64,000 nt of DNA from NCBI GenBank assembly GCA_963850345.1, contig CAWKKW010000002.1, positions 868,001 to 932,000 on the forward strand. The letters run 5' to 3'. Below the pieces are notes generated by a model that saw only the letters and a list, made by a program, of their open reading frames with translations, did no database searches and was not told where the DNA came from. This document shows, in pieces, positions 9,555 through 17,053 of this stretch (positions within the stretch are counted from its first letter, which is position 1; each line of letters opens with the position of its first letter). The position numbers were made by a program, and so were the translations under genes. This DNA is from CAWKKW01 sp963850345. GTDB taxonomy: Bacteria > Acidobacteriota > Terriglobia > Terriglobales > Acidobacteriaceae.

Positions 9555-9989
9555 TTATTTCAATATCTCCAGCGACGAGGCGATCATGCTCTTGGTCGCC
9601 TGGACGGCTGAACTGTTCAATCCATAGGCACGCGTCGCGCCCATCAGGTCCACCATCTCGGTCAACGGGTTGATGTCCGGATACGCCACGTAGCCGTCGC
9701 GGTCTGCGTCTGGATGCTGCGGGTCGTAGCGTCGCAACGGGCTGGCGGCGTCAGATACAACGGCGGCGACCTGCACGCCGCCCGATGCTTGCGTTCCAAG
9801 AAACTGGTTTTGAAATGTACCCGTCGGATTGGTTGCTGCTTGAAAGACCACCTGCTGCCTGCGATACGGTCCGCCGGTAGCCGTGCGTGTGGTGTCCGCA
9901 TTCGCCATGTTGGCTGCGACCACCTCGGCCCGTATCCGTTCCGCCTTCAATGCTGAACCGCTGATATCCATGACACCAAACAAGTTCAT
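9555..9989 (-). CDS. flgC: Flagellar basal-body rod protein FlgC
   Basis: A 144-residue rod protein. The N-terminus MDISGSALKAERIRAEVVAA followed by NMANADTT is the rod-family SGL/ANNxANxxT helix, and the C-terminus ALPY-like part reads INPLTEMVDLMGATRAYGLN, the closing amphipathic helix. Central text YVAYPDINPLTEMV is diagnostic of FlgC. It forms part of the proximal rod with FlgB and FlgF. GGAGGA precedes the ATG closely. It lies between flgB and fliE. Confidence 0.96.
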   Translation of the reverse strand: MNLFGVMDISGSALKAERIRAEVVAANMANADTTRTATGGPYRRQQVVFQAATNPTGTFQNQFLGTQASGGVQVAAVVSDAASPLRRYDPQHPDADRDGYVAYPDINPLTEMVDLMGATRAYGLNSSAVQATKSMIASSLEILK

Positions 9990-10013
9990 CCGTCCTCCAG
10001 TGTCCTAATCGTC

Positions 10014-10391
10014 TTACTTATCTTCGTGAATGGCGTCAGACATGCGCGTGAACTCACGCTTCAACAACTCCACGCCGGTCCGAAATTGCAACTGTGCCTG
10101 TGCCATGACCAGACTCTCGCGATCCATCGAAACGTTGTTGCCGTCCGGCCGCTCGAGCAGGCCATCGACCTCGCCGGTTCGCGGACTGAAGTCCTGACCA
10201 GACAGCCCGCCGCTAATGAGGGATGAGTCCTGCTCAAACGCCCGCTTCATCTCCGAAGAAAAATCGAAGCCGATCGTGCGGTAACCCGGCGTGTCGATGT
10301 TTGCCATGTTCTCCGCAGTCAGTGTGAGCTGCTGGGTCGACAGGCTCATGTAACGCGTGAGCACCTCGGCCATCGGTGTGGTCATCTGCAT
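10014..10391 (-). CDS. flgB: Flagellar basal-body rod protein FlgB
   Basis: A 125-residue proximal rod protein with QQLTLTAENMANIDTPGYRT near the N-terminus and a C-terminal helix AQLQFRTGVELLKREFTRMS. Both termini form the rod coiled coil. It is the first structural gene of the operon. Upstream GGAG sits about eight bases before the ATG at 10391; an alternative ATG lies two codons later. Two sigma-54-like promoter sequences precede it. Confidence 0.95.
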   Translation of the reverse strand: MQMTTPMAEVLTRYMSLSTQQLTLTAENMANIDTPGYRTIGFDFSSEMKRAFEQDSSLISGGLSGQDFSPRTGEVDGLLERPDGNNVSMDRESLVMAQAQLQFRTGVELLKREFTRMSDAIHEDK

Positions 10392-10442
10392 CGGTGTTCT
10401 CCTTCAATTGCAAGTAGACGCAAGCTAAACTGCCTGCCGGAT

Positions 10443-10475
10443 TGCTCATCGAATGCCACTGCAGAATGCAGGCCA
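10443..10475 (-). promoter_or_regulatory. Two candidate sigma-54 (-24/-12) sites before flgB
   Basis: On the minus strand TGGCCTGCATTCTGCA (10475-10460) and TGGCATTCGATGAGCA (10458-10443) both keep the invariant GG-N10-GC spacing and the TGGC of the -24 element. The -12 element is CTGC or GAGC rather than the consensus TTGC. They sit between the gene for a sigma-54 activator and flgB, where an activator-dependent flagellar promoter would be expected. The first is the better match. This is a pattern read by eye, not scored. Confidence 0.45.
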
Positions 10476-10503
10476 TGCTGCTGCGTGGTGGATGAGAAAG
10501 CTC

Positions 10504-11865
10504 TCATGGAAAGCACGGCGTGTCTCCGAATTCGATATCGTCGTGCTCGATCTCCACCCGGTCCTCGGCCAGGATGCAGGCGCGCTCCAGGACGTGTTCC
10601 AGCTCGCGCACATTTCCGGGCCAATCATGCGCCAGCAACTTTTCCAAAGCCGCGTCTTCGAGCCTCTTCTTCGGCGACTGCTCCCCGAGACGTGCGAGAA
10701 AGTATTCCGCCAGCGAGGGCAAGTCCGACACGTGCGATGCCAGAGAAGGTGTGCGGACGAGGAAGACTGCGAGCCGATAGTAGAGATCGGTGCGGAACTT
10801 CCCTTCTCGGCAAAGCTCTCCCAGTGGTCGATGAGTAGCGGCAACGATGCGCACATCGGCGCGGATGGTTACGTTGTCCCCCACGCGCTGCAGCTCGCCG
10901 CACTCGACGAAGCGCAGCAGCTTGGCCTGCAACGAGACCGGCATCTCGCCGATTTCGTCGAGGAACAAGGTCCCTCCTTGGGCGGCTTCTATCCTGCCGA
11001 CGCGGCCCTGAACCGCACCCGTAAAGGCTCCGCGCGTGTGTCCAAACAACTCTGCCTCGAGCAGCGCTTCCGGAATTGCGGCGCAGTTCAACGCGACCAG
11101 CGGCTCTTCAGAACGGGGACTCAGCCGGTGAACTGCCTGGGCTACCAGCTCTTTTCCGGATCCAGTTGGTCCTTGAATCAGCACCGGCGTCGTCCGTGGT
11201 GCAACCAGACGGATCCGCCGGCTCACTTCGAGCATGACCGCATCTTCGCCGATCAATTCCGGGAGCCGGATGGCCGACGCCCTTTTGGCAGCCTGCGGCG
11301 AACTCTGAGCGGTGTCGGTTCGCGCCGCGCCAGTCTTCTCCCTTTCCATCTGAGCCGAAGGAAATCGACGCGCTTTATCAATGGCCGCTGTGCGGCCAGT
11401 AGCTCGTTGCGGCGAAGGCATTGAACAACCAAGAGAACTCTTCAGCAGTGGTCTCGTCAGCGGCTCCATCTCCTCCAGCACCGGCGCTGTGTTCCAGATC
11501 GCGCCGTCCCCATCCTGTCCGCTTCGCATGGCATAGAGCAGCTCGTTTCTCCTGGGGCTTCGCGCCTGCGGCCGGCTCTCAGCCGCGCCATCGGTGGTGA
11601 TCAGATCGACCTCCGGATAGGCCTGCTCAAACTCGCGAATGAATTCGTTGATCTCGAGATCAGGCAGCCATGAATCCAGGATCAGTGCTTCTGCACTCGC
11701 CGCATCGAGGTGCGCCAACGCCTCGGCGCCGCCACAAGCCTCGCGCACCTGCCAGCGCAACCCCACCAGGGTGTCGCGTACACGCTGACGAAAAGAAAGG
11801 TCGGAACTCACCAGAACAGCGGTCTTTTGAGCGGCGGAAGTACGTGGCATCGCAGCGGTTGACAT
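10504..11865 (-). CDS. Sigma-54-dependent response-regulator activator without HTH domain (FlgR/FlrC-like)
   Basis: A 453-residue protein. Residues 15-90 resemble a receiver domain, with the likely phospho-acceptor Asp64 in LILDSWLPDL, but the usual acidic pair at the start is weak (AVLVSSD). After a long linker comes a sigma-54 AAA+ domain: Walker A GPTGSGKE (232-239), GAFTGA loop (279-284), Walker B GGTLFLDEIGE (298-308), and the end HDWPGNVRELEHVLERACIL. The protein then stops at DDIEFGDTPCFP with no Fis-type helix-turn-helix. H. pylori FlgR is a known activator of this truncated kind. It lies in the flagellar operon just before flgB, so control of flagellar sigma-54 promoters is inferred. 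Confidence 0.9.
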   Translation of the reverse strand: MSTAAMPRTSAAQKTAVLVSSDLSFRQRVRDTLVGLRWQVREACGGAEALAHLDAASAEALILDSWLPDLEINEFIREFEQAYPEVDLITTDGAAESRPQARSPRRNELLYAMRSGQDGDGAIWNTAPVLEEMEPLTRPLLKSSLGCSMPSPQRATGRTAAIDKARRFPSAQMEREKTGAARTDTAQSSPQAAKRASAIRLPELIGEDAVMLEVSRRIRLVAPRTTPVLIQGPTGSGKELVAQAVHRLSPRSEEPLVALNCAAIPEALLEAELFGHTRGAFTGAVQGRVGRIEAAQGGTLFLDEIGEMPVSLQAKLLRFVECGELQRVGDNVTIRADVRIVAATHRPLGELCREGKFRTDLYYRLAVFLVRTPSLASHVSDLPSLAEYFLARLGEQSPKKRLEDAALEKLLAHDWPGNVRELEHVLERACILAEDRVEIEHDDIEFGDTPCFP

Positions 11866-11877
11866 TCTGATTCTCCT

Positions 11878-12570
11878 CTACGCTTCTGCACTGATGAAGG
11901 GTGCCGGCGCGTTCATGCGATAGCCCTGTCCGCGGACCGTCTGGATGAGAGTTCCATCTGCCTTATCCCGTAGTTTGCGACGCAGGTAATTGATGTAGAC
12001 ATCCACCACGTTGCTGCCAACGCTCGAGTCTGTGTTCCACACACGATTGAGCAGTACGGACCGGGGCACACAACTGCCGCGGTGGATCATCAGGTACTCG
12101 AGCAGTGCGAATTCCTTGTTCGTGAGTGAGACCGACTCGCCTTCCCGCTGTACGGTGCGATCCATGCGATTCAGTTCAACTCCGGCACAGCGGAGCACCA
12201 GGTCGCTTTCGCGACGGCGACGCAACAGCGCCCGGCAGCGTGCACGCAGCTCCTGCAGCGAAAAAGGCTTGAGCATGCAGTCATCGGCGCCGGCATCGAG
12301 ACAGCGAATTCGAATCTCCATCTCCTGCCGGGCGGTGAGCACCAGAATCGGCAGCTGATCATTCACGGTGCGAAGAAAGCGCAGCACTTCAAATCCGTCT
12401 TTGCGGGGCAGGTTCAGATCCAGCAAGGTCAGGTCCGGACTGTCCTGAAGGAAAGCTTCTACCGCGGACTGGCCGTCCACCGTCACCCGCACTTCGTGTC
12501 CGTCGGCTTCGAGTCCGCGACGAAGAAATAAGCCCAAGGCGCGATCGTCTTCCGCAATCAATAACCGCAT
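11878..12570 (-). CDS. OmpR/PhoB-family response regulator
   Basis: The 230-residue protein from the ATG at 12570 begins MRLLIAEDDRALGLFLRRGL, with the acidic pocket Glu-Asp-Asp, phospho-acceptor Asp in LTLLDLNLPRKDGFEVL, the switch Thr in ILVLTARQE, and Lys in CMLKPFSLQEL. The C-terminal winged helix is complete (SLTNKEFALLEYLMIHRG, then VDVYINYLRRKLRD and TVRGQGYRM). A further in-frame start upstream would add 46 residues with no homology to receiver domains, so it is rejected. It lies 12 bp upstream of the sigma-54 activator and is probably co-transcribed. No histidine kinase gene is adjacent, so its partner kinase is not known. Confidence 0.92.
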   Translation of the reverse strand: MRLLIAEDDRALGLFLRRGLEADGHEVRVTVDGQSAVEAFLQDSPDLTLLDLNLPRKDGFEVLRFLRTVNDQLPILVLTARQEMEIRIRCLDAGADDCMLKPFSLQELRARCRALLRRRRESDLVLRCAGVELNRMDRTVQREGESVSLTNKEFALLEYLMIHRGSCVPRSVLLNRVWNTDSSVGSNVVDVYINYLRRKLRDKADGTLIQTVRGQGYRMNAPAPFISAEA

Positions 12571-12814
12571 CGCTCGATTCCCATCTGCGCCGGTCTGAAC
12601 GAGGGGCGCACCTCCAACATCCCTGTTCCTTAGGAGAGACACAATGAGAACGTTAGGAAGAAATAAGGACCGGTGCTGAGATGGGAAGAGGGCAGAAGCG
12701 ATTCCCAAAATGGGTGGAAGCGAGAATAAATCCTCTTCGCGCTCACTAATGAAGCTGGTCGTAACGAACGAGATACCTGCTCGCCGCCCGCTAAAACTGG
12801 CTCAAAATAAAACT

Positions 12815-12849
12815 TCTTTGGTTCGCTTTTTGTTCGCTATAATGCGCCT
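12815..12849 (+). promoter_or_regulatory. lexA promoter with GTTC-N7-GTTC SOS box, leaderless
   Basis: TATAAT at 12838-12843 ends seven bases before the ATG at 12850, which would place transcription start on or next to the start codon. No Shine-Dalgarno sequence is present. Between the -35 region (TTCTTTG, about 12814-12820) and the -10 lies GTTC-GCTTTTT-GTTC at 12821-12835, exactly the direct-repeat GTTC-N7-GTTC operator known for alphaproteobacterial LexA. Autorepression of lexA by blocking RNA polymerase is the natural reading. Confidence 0.75.
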
Positions 12850-13452
12850 ATGGCTGTGACTCGGCGGCAAAAAGAAGTTCTCGACTTCATCAATGGCTTC
12901 GTGCAGCGCAACGGCTATTCACCCTCGTTTGAAGAGATTGCGCGGGGCCTCAGTCTCAAGTCCCTGGCGACCGTGCATAAGCACATCACAAACTTGCAGC
13001 AGAAAGGTCTCCTGCAGCGCTCGCACAATCGCAGCCGATCGATTGACGTGTTACCAGCCAAGAACAAATCCCGGAGCGCAGATCGCCTGCCACTGCTGGG
13101 CAAGATCGCCGCAGGTATGCCGGTTGAAGCATTAGAAACCTCTGAGAGCATCTCCCTGGGAGACATTGTTGGAAATCGCGAAGTTTTTGCGCTGCAGGTG
13201 CGCGGCGACTCGATGCGCGATGAGCACATCGTAGATGGAGACTATGTTCTGGTGGAGAGTACCCGCACCGCCCGCGAAGGGGAGATCATCGTGGCGCTGG
13301 TGAAGGGTTCAGAGACGACGCTGAAGCGCTACTACATCGAAGGTACAACCGTGCGGTTGCAGCCCTCGAATGCGGAGATGGACCCGATATACGTGCCCAT
13401 CTCTCAAGTCTCTATTCAAGGAAAAGTGCTTGGGGTGCTGAGAAAGTATTAA
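12850..13452 (+). CDS. lexA: LexA repressor
   Basis: A 200-residue SOS repressor. The N-terminal winged helix reads RRQKEVLDFINGFVQRNGYS, then SFEEIARGLSLKSLATVHKH. The autocleavage Ala-Gly bond lies in LGKIAAGMPVEAL near residue 92, the catalytic serine in VRGDSMRDEHIVDGDYV near 120, and the lysine in GSETTLKRYYIEG near 158. It therefore has all parts of a RecA-stimulated self-cleaving repressor. It is transcribed alone, converging on a thioredoxin gene 11 bp away, and is probably autoregulated through the GTTC-N7-GTTC site in its promoter. Confidence 0.97.
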   Translation: MAVTRRQKEVLDFINGFVQRNGYSPSFEEIARGLSLKSLATVHKHITNLQQKGLLQRSHNRSRSIDVLPAKNKSRSADRLPLLGKIAAGMPVEALETSESISLGDIVGNREVFALQVRGDSMRDEHIVDGDYVLVESTRTAREGEIIVALVKGSETTLKRYYIEGTTVRLQPSNAEMDPIYVPISQVSIQGKVLGVLRKY

Positions 13453-13480
13453 GAAGCCCGGAGTTAAACCCGGGCCTTCT
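13452..13480. terminator. Shared hairpin between lexA and thioredoxin genes
   Basis: AGAAGCCCGG (13452-13461) pairs with CCGGGCCTTCT (13470-13480), with one bulged C and an eight-base loop. It spans the stop codons of the two convergent genes, and a short T-rich tract follows on the plus strand (CTCTTC). It may act in both directions; without a clean U-run the terminator call is moderate. Confidence 0.5.
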
Positions 13481-13856
13481 CTTCGGTCGAGGTGGTGGTG
13501 CCAGATCCATTCTTGTCGGCAGAGGCGACGAGAATCCGGCTGATGCTCTTCTCGATCGTGTCCTTGGGAACGTACCCAACAATCTGATCCGCTACCTTGC
13601 CGCCCTTGAACAACAGGAGCGCTGGAATTCCGCGGATGCCGTAGCGCATGGGAGTCGACGAATTGCGATCGACGTCCATCTTCATGACCTTCAGCTGGCC
13701 GCTAAACTGGGCTGCGACCTCGTCCACGATCGGGGCGAGTGCTTTGCAGGGACCACACCACGCTGCCCAAAAATCCACCAATACTGGCTGCTCCGATTGC
13801 AGGACCTCCTGCTCAAACGTTGCATCATTCACTTCAAAAACGCCCTGTCCTGCCAT
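13464..13856 (-). CDS. trxA: Thioredoxin
   Basis: A 130-residue thioredoxin with the active site VDFWAAWCGPCKALAPIVDE (WCGPC), the conserved cis-Pro in GIRGIPALLLFKGGK, and the family ending VGYVPKDTIEKSISRIL. A 16-residue Ser/Thr/Lys tail follows, which typical TrxA lacks. The ATG at 13856 is chosen because AGGAGGAA precedes it immediately; a longer in-frame version would add 38 residues unlike thioredoxins. It reduces cytoplasmic protein disulfides. Confidence 0.95.
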   Translation of the reverse strand: MAGQGVFEVNDATFEQEVLQSEQPVLVDFWAAWCGPCKALAPIVDEVAAQFSGQLKVMKMDVDRNSSTPMRYGIRGIPALLLFKGGKVADQIVGYVPKDTIEKSISRILVASADKNGSGTTTSTEEKARV

Positions 13857-14190
13857 GTTCCTCCTTAGAATTCGCTCGTCCAGTGTACCAACCTGTCTTC
13901 CGGCGTACGAACGTACCTCTTGGTAGATGCGCTCAGGGAGCGGAAAGTCGCAGGCGGGGAGCACTCGCACCTAGCGCAAGGAAACCCATCGCAAGCTGCT
14001 GAAATGGCAAAGCGCCCGGACTCGCTACGAGTCACGGGCGCTAGAGCAGCCCTCCCCCAGAACTGCCCACGCTGCGAAAATAGGTCCGTCGATCGTGCCT
14101 TGTAAAGCAAACTTAAGTAACAAAAGGTAATGAGGTCCTTGCATATGGAATCAACATCTTAGCTCTCGGACCAGCGCAGCTAAGGCGCGA
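13857..14190. other. Intergenic region with a strong dyad
   Basis: No credible gene is seen in these 334 bases between the thioredoxin start and the thrB stop. The main feature is a hairpin at 14011-14042. The remainder has no obvious promoter matches except the GGAGGAAC ribosome site of the thioredoxin gene. Confidence 0.6.
14011..14042 (-). repeat. Long inverted repeat downstream of thrB, possible terminator
   Basis: AGCGCCCG-GACTCG (14011-14024) is fully complementary to CGAGTC-A-CGGGCGCT (14028-14042) apart from one bulged A, leaving a three-base loop. That gives a 14-bp stem. On the minus strand it lies about 150 bp after thrB and is followed by TTGCC, not a run of T. It could be a Rho-independent-like terminator, a transcript stabiliser or a REP-type element. 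Confidence 0.5.
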
Positions 14191-15138
14191 TCAGCGCCTG
14201 GACGTGAGTGGAAGTGTCTGACATGGCCACGCCGAACAGTCGCAAGTTGCGCCCTGCGTCGCAATCTCACAGCTCAGAAGTTCGACACTGAGTTCATGCT
14301 TGCAGCGCTCCAGAATCAGGTTGCTGATCTCCGGCTTTCGGTCCGCGGATTCGACCAGCAGAAGCACCGCAGGCCCCGCTCCGCTCAGCGCCACTCCCAG
14401 CACGCCATGGGTTCCTGCAAGAGGGGTAAGCGCAGGCAGCAATGGGCAAATCTCGCAACGGTAGGGCTGGTGAATCCGGTCCTGCATCGCCACTCGCAAC
14501 AGATCGCCACGACCCAACGCAAAGGCCGCGGTGAGCAGACCCACCCTTTGGATATTCGCGACCGCATCGGCGCGATCGTAGCGCTCCGGCAAGACGGCCC
14601 GCGCCTCCGACGTTGCGAGCGGATGCTGCGGCATTGCCAACAGTACCGACCATGGTGCTATAGGCTGAATGGAGGCTGCGTGCACCGTACCATCTTCGCT
14701 CGAGGCGATGGCCATGCCGCCCAGCCAGCATGCAGCCGTGTTGTCAGGATGGCCCTCGAGCATCGACGCTTCTGTGAGGATGCGGTCTCCATCCCAACCC
14801 ATGCCGCCAAAGTGCGCTGCCAGCGCGACACCCGCCAGCCGAACGGCGGCGGAGGACCCGCACCCCATTCCCAGCGGGATCTCGTTGCGCATCTGGATGT
14901 CCAGAGGGATGACCGCATTTCCCTGTGCCCGGAGCGTGCCGCGATATGTCTCAAGCAGCAGGTTGTTGTTCATCGAGCCGCAGATGTCTGCATTGCGGCC
15001 GGTTGCGCAGAGAGTAAATTCCTCAGCTCGGGTTGCTTCGACCTCGAGCCCAAACGAAAGCGCAAGAGCGACCGCGTCGAATCCAGGGCCCAGATTTGCG
15101 GAGGTTGCCGGCAGGCGAAGACGAAGTGTATCCGTCAT
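14191..15138 (-). CDS. thrB: Homoserine kinase
   Basis: A 315-residue GHMP kinase. N-terminal LRLPATSANLGPGFDAVALA and the ATP-binding loop EIPLGMGCGSSAAVRLAGVA (about residues 89-108) identify homoserine kinase; the C-terminal glycine motif is GVALSGAGPAVLLLVES. It phosphorylates L-homoserine with ATP in the cytoplasm on the way to threonine. The start overlaps the thrC stop by 4 bp (ATGA), so the two are translated from one message. Confidence 0.95.
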   Translation of the reverse strand: MTDTLRLRLPATSANLGPGFDAVALALSFGLEVEATRAEEFTLCATGRNADICGSMNNNLLLETYRGTLRAQGNAVIPLDIQMRNEIPLGMGCGSSAAVRLAGVALAAHFGGMGWDGDRILTEASMLEGHPDNTAACWLGGMAIASSEDGTVHAASIQPIAPWSVLLAMPQHPLATSEARAVLPERYDRADAVANIQRVGLLTAAFALGRGDLLRVAMQDRIHQPYRCEICPLLPALTPLAGTHGVLGVALSGAGPAVLLLVESADRKPEISNLILERCKHELSVELLSCEIATQGATCDCSAWPCQTLPLTSRR

Positions 15139-16526
15139 CGTTGCACACCGGCTTCCAATTCCTGCAGCACATACTCGGCGGAGGGATCCAGCACCTGCGT
15201 AGGACGCCGCAACCGATCCATGTCCGCCTCCAGGCCCCGCATCTCCGACGTCTGCAACAGGTTTCCACGATGGAAGTCGATGGTGTACTCCGAATCCTTG
15301 AGGGTGTGCCCGGTAAGCACCAGCACGACGCGGTCGGAAGACTGCACCTTGCCCTGCCGCACCAGCTTCTTTAAACCGGCCAACGTCACAGCGGAGGCAG
15401 GCTCACAGCCGATTCCCTCACTGCCGATCTCGGCCTTGGCCAGAGCAATCTCCGCCTCTGACACCTGCTCGCACCAGCCGCCGGTCTGGTCGATCACGCG
15501 CACTGCTTTCTTCCAGGAAGCCGGATTTCCGATACGTATCGCGGTGGCCCTGGTGTGCGCGGCGACCGCGTCCAGCTGGCGCCCGGCGGAATCCTGATAA
15601 CTGCGGTACAGCGGGTTGGCGCCTTCGGCCTGAATGACGGAAATCTTCGGCAGGGTTCGTGTCAGGCCGAGATGCTTCATCTCCAGAAACGCTTTTCCAA
15701 GCGCCGAGCCATTCGCGAGATTTCCACCTGGCACGATGACGTGGTCCGGCAGCTCCCAGTCGAGTTCTTCGGCAATCTCAAGCGCGGGCGTCTTCTGTCC
15801 TTCCAGCCGATACGGATTGACTGAGTTCAACAGGTAGACCGGGTACTGTTTCACCACTTCCCCAAGCACACGCACGCAACCGTCGAAGTCGGTACGAAGT
15901 TGCAGCGTCAGCGCGCCGTAGTCCATGGCCTGCGACAGCTTTCCCCACGCGATCTTGCCCTCGGGAATCAGCACCAGGCTGCGCATCCCTGCACGCGCCG
16001 CATAGGCCGCCATCGCCGCAGATGTATTTCCGGTCGAGGCACACGCAACCCAGGCAAACCCCCGCTCATTCGCCACGGATAGTGCCGCAGTCATGCCCGT
16101 GTCTTTGAACGACCCTGTCGGATTCATGCCCTGATGTTTGCCCAGCAGGCGGTCCACTCCGGCGATCTGCGCGCAGCGAGGCAGATCGTACAGCGGAGTA
16201 TTGCCCTCCCGCAGCGTGACCGCGTGATCCGGTTCTTCGAGAATGGGGAGCAGTTCGCGAAAGCGCCAAACACCGCTCTGATCGAGTGGAAGATTCGAGT
16301 GACGCCGCTCCTTCCACAGCCAGCGCAGAGCGCTCGCATTGGGCAGCCAGCTTTGCACCGGGTTGGCCGGTCCCTCCCCAGACGTGCGCGCACTCGCGCT
16401 CCAGCTTGGATACTCCACTTCGTACAGGTCGCCACAGTCTGGGCAGCGGAAGTTGCTGGGCGCCTCCCGGCCCTCAATCACGAGGGCGCACCCTGTACAC
16501 CGCAGTTGATGAACACTCTCTCTCAT
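15135..16526 (-). CDS. thrC: Threonine synthase
   Basis: A 463-residue PLP enzyme of the fold type II family. Residues 9-35 form a zinc-ribbon-like segment (LRCTGCALVIEG, then FRCPDCGDLYEVEYP). The PLP lysine lies in NPTGSFKDTGMTAALSVANE, and the phosphate loop region in VIVPGGNLANGSALGKAF. It converts O-phosphohomoserine to threonine. It is first in a two-gene operon with thrB. The zinc-ribbon form is the longer, plant/archaeal-like ThrC class rather than the E. coli type. Confidence 0.94.
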   Translation of the reverse strand: MRESVHQLRCTGCALVIEGREAPSNFRCPDCGDLYEVEYPSWSASARTSGEGPANPVQSWLPNASALRWLWKERRHSNLPLDQSGVWRFRELLPILEEPDHAVTLREGNTPLYDLPRCAQIAGVDRLLGKHQGMNPTGSFKDTGMTAALSVANERGFAWVACASTGNTSAAMAAYAARAGMRSLVLIPEGKIAWGKLSQAMDYGALTLQLRTDFDGCVRVLGEVVKQYPVYLLNSVNPYRLEGQKTPALEIAEELDWELPDHVIVPGGNLANGSALGKAFLEMKHLGLTRTLPKISVIQAEGANPLYRSYQDSAGRQLDAVAAHTRATAIRIGNPASWKKAVRVIDQTGGWCEQVSEAEIALAKAEIGSEGIGCEPASAVTLAGLKKLVRQGKVQSSDRVVLVLTGHTLKDSEYTIDFHRGNLLQTSEMRGLEADMDRLRRPTQVLDPSAEYVLQELEAGVQR

Positions 16527-16636
16527 GGGTACTGCTAGCCTAGCAGCTTCAACTTGGCTCTCAACGGAAAACCTGCCCGCCCGCGAGGCCGGAATGGGAA
16601 TCGCATAGTTCCGGCTAACTGGTCCGCCCTAATTCG

Positions 16637-16651
16637 TATAGAATCGTCGCT
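16637..16651 (+). promoter_or_regulatory. Putative -10 of the molybdate cluster
   Basis: TATAGAAT (16637-16644) lies seven bases before the GTG start of the HTH-Mop regulator and no ribosome site is visible, suggesting a very short or absent leader. A matching -35 is not clear. ATTC and GAAT form small arms around it (16633-16644), which might be a weak operator. Confidence 0.3.
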
Positions 16652-17053
16652 GTGACCGCGCTTCTCACTCCTCGCGCAGCAGCCGTGCGATTGGGTATCT
16701 CCTACCCAACCATCAAGCAGTGGCTCTACAACGGGAAGCTCAAGGCCAGCAAGACCCCCGGTGGCCATTACCGCATCGCAGAATCGGATCTCGACAGCAT
16801 GCTGCACCGATCCAAGCGGTCTGAAACGCCCAAGCGGCAGATGCTGCGCAGCCTTAGCGGCCGCAATCAACTGGTCGGAAGAATCGTTGACCTCAAAATC
16901 GATGGACTGCTGGCGCAGGTAAAACTGTCGATCGGCGGACAGATCATCACCGCCATCATCACCGCCGAAGCAGTCCGCGAGATGGGCCTGCATGTCGGGG
17001 AGACGGCCGCCGCACTGATCAAATCCACCGAGGTGATGGTGCTGCGTGTCTAG
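16652..17053 (+). CDS. MerR-type HTH protein with Mop (TOBE) molybdate-binding domain
   Basis: This 133-residue protein joins an excisionase/MerR-like helix-turn-helix (TPRAAAVRLGISYPTIKQWL, then KASKTPGGHYRIAESDLDSM) to a Mop-type TOBE domain (GRNQLVGRIVDLKIDGLLAQ, then VKLSIGGQIITAIITAEAVR and VGETAAALIKSTEVMVL). Mop domains bind molybdate or tungstate. It immediately precedes and overlaps modA by 8 bp, so it is best read as the molybdate-responsive regulator or sensor of the mod operon. It is not a homologue of E. coli ModE, which uses a different HTH. The start is GTG with no Shine-Dalgarno site. Confidence 0.85.
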   Translation: MTALLTPRAAAVRLGISYPTIKQWLYNGKLKASKTPGGHYRIAESDLDSMLHRSKRSETPKRQMLRSLSGRNQLVGRIVDLKIDGLLAQVKLSIGGQIITAIITAEAVREMGLHVGETAAALIKSTEVMVLRV

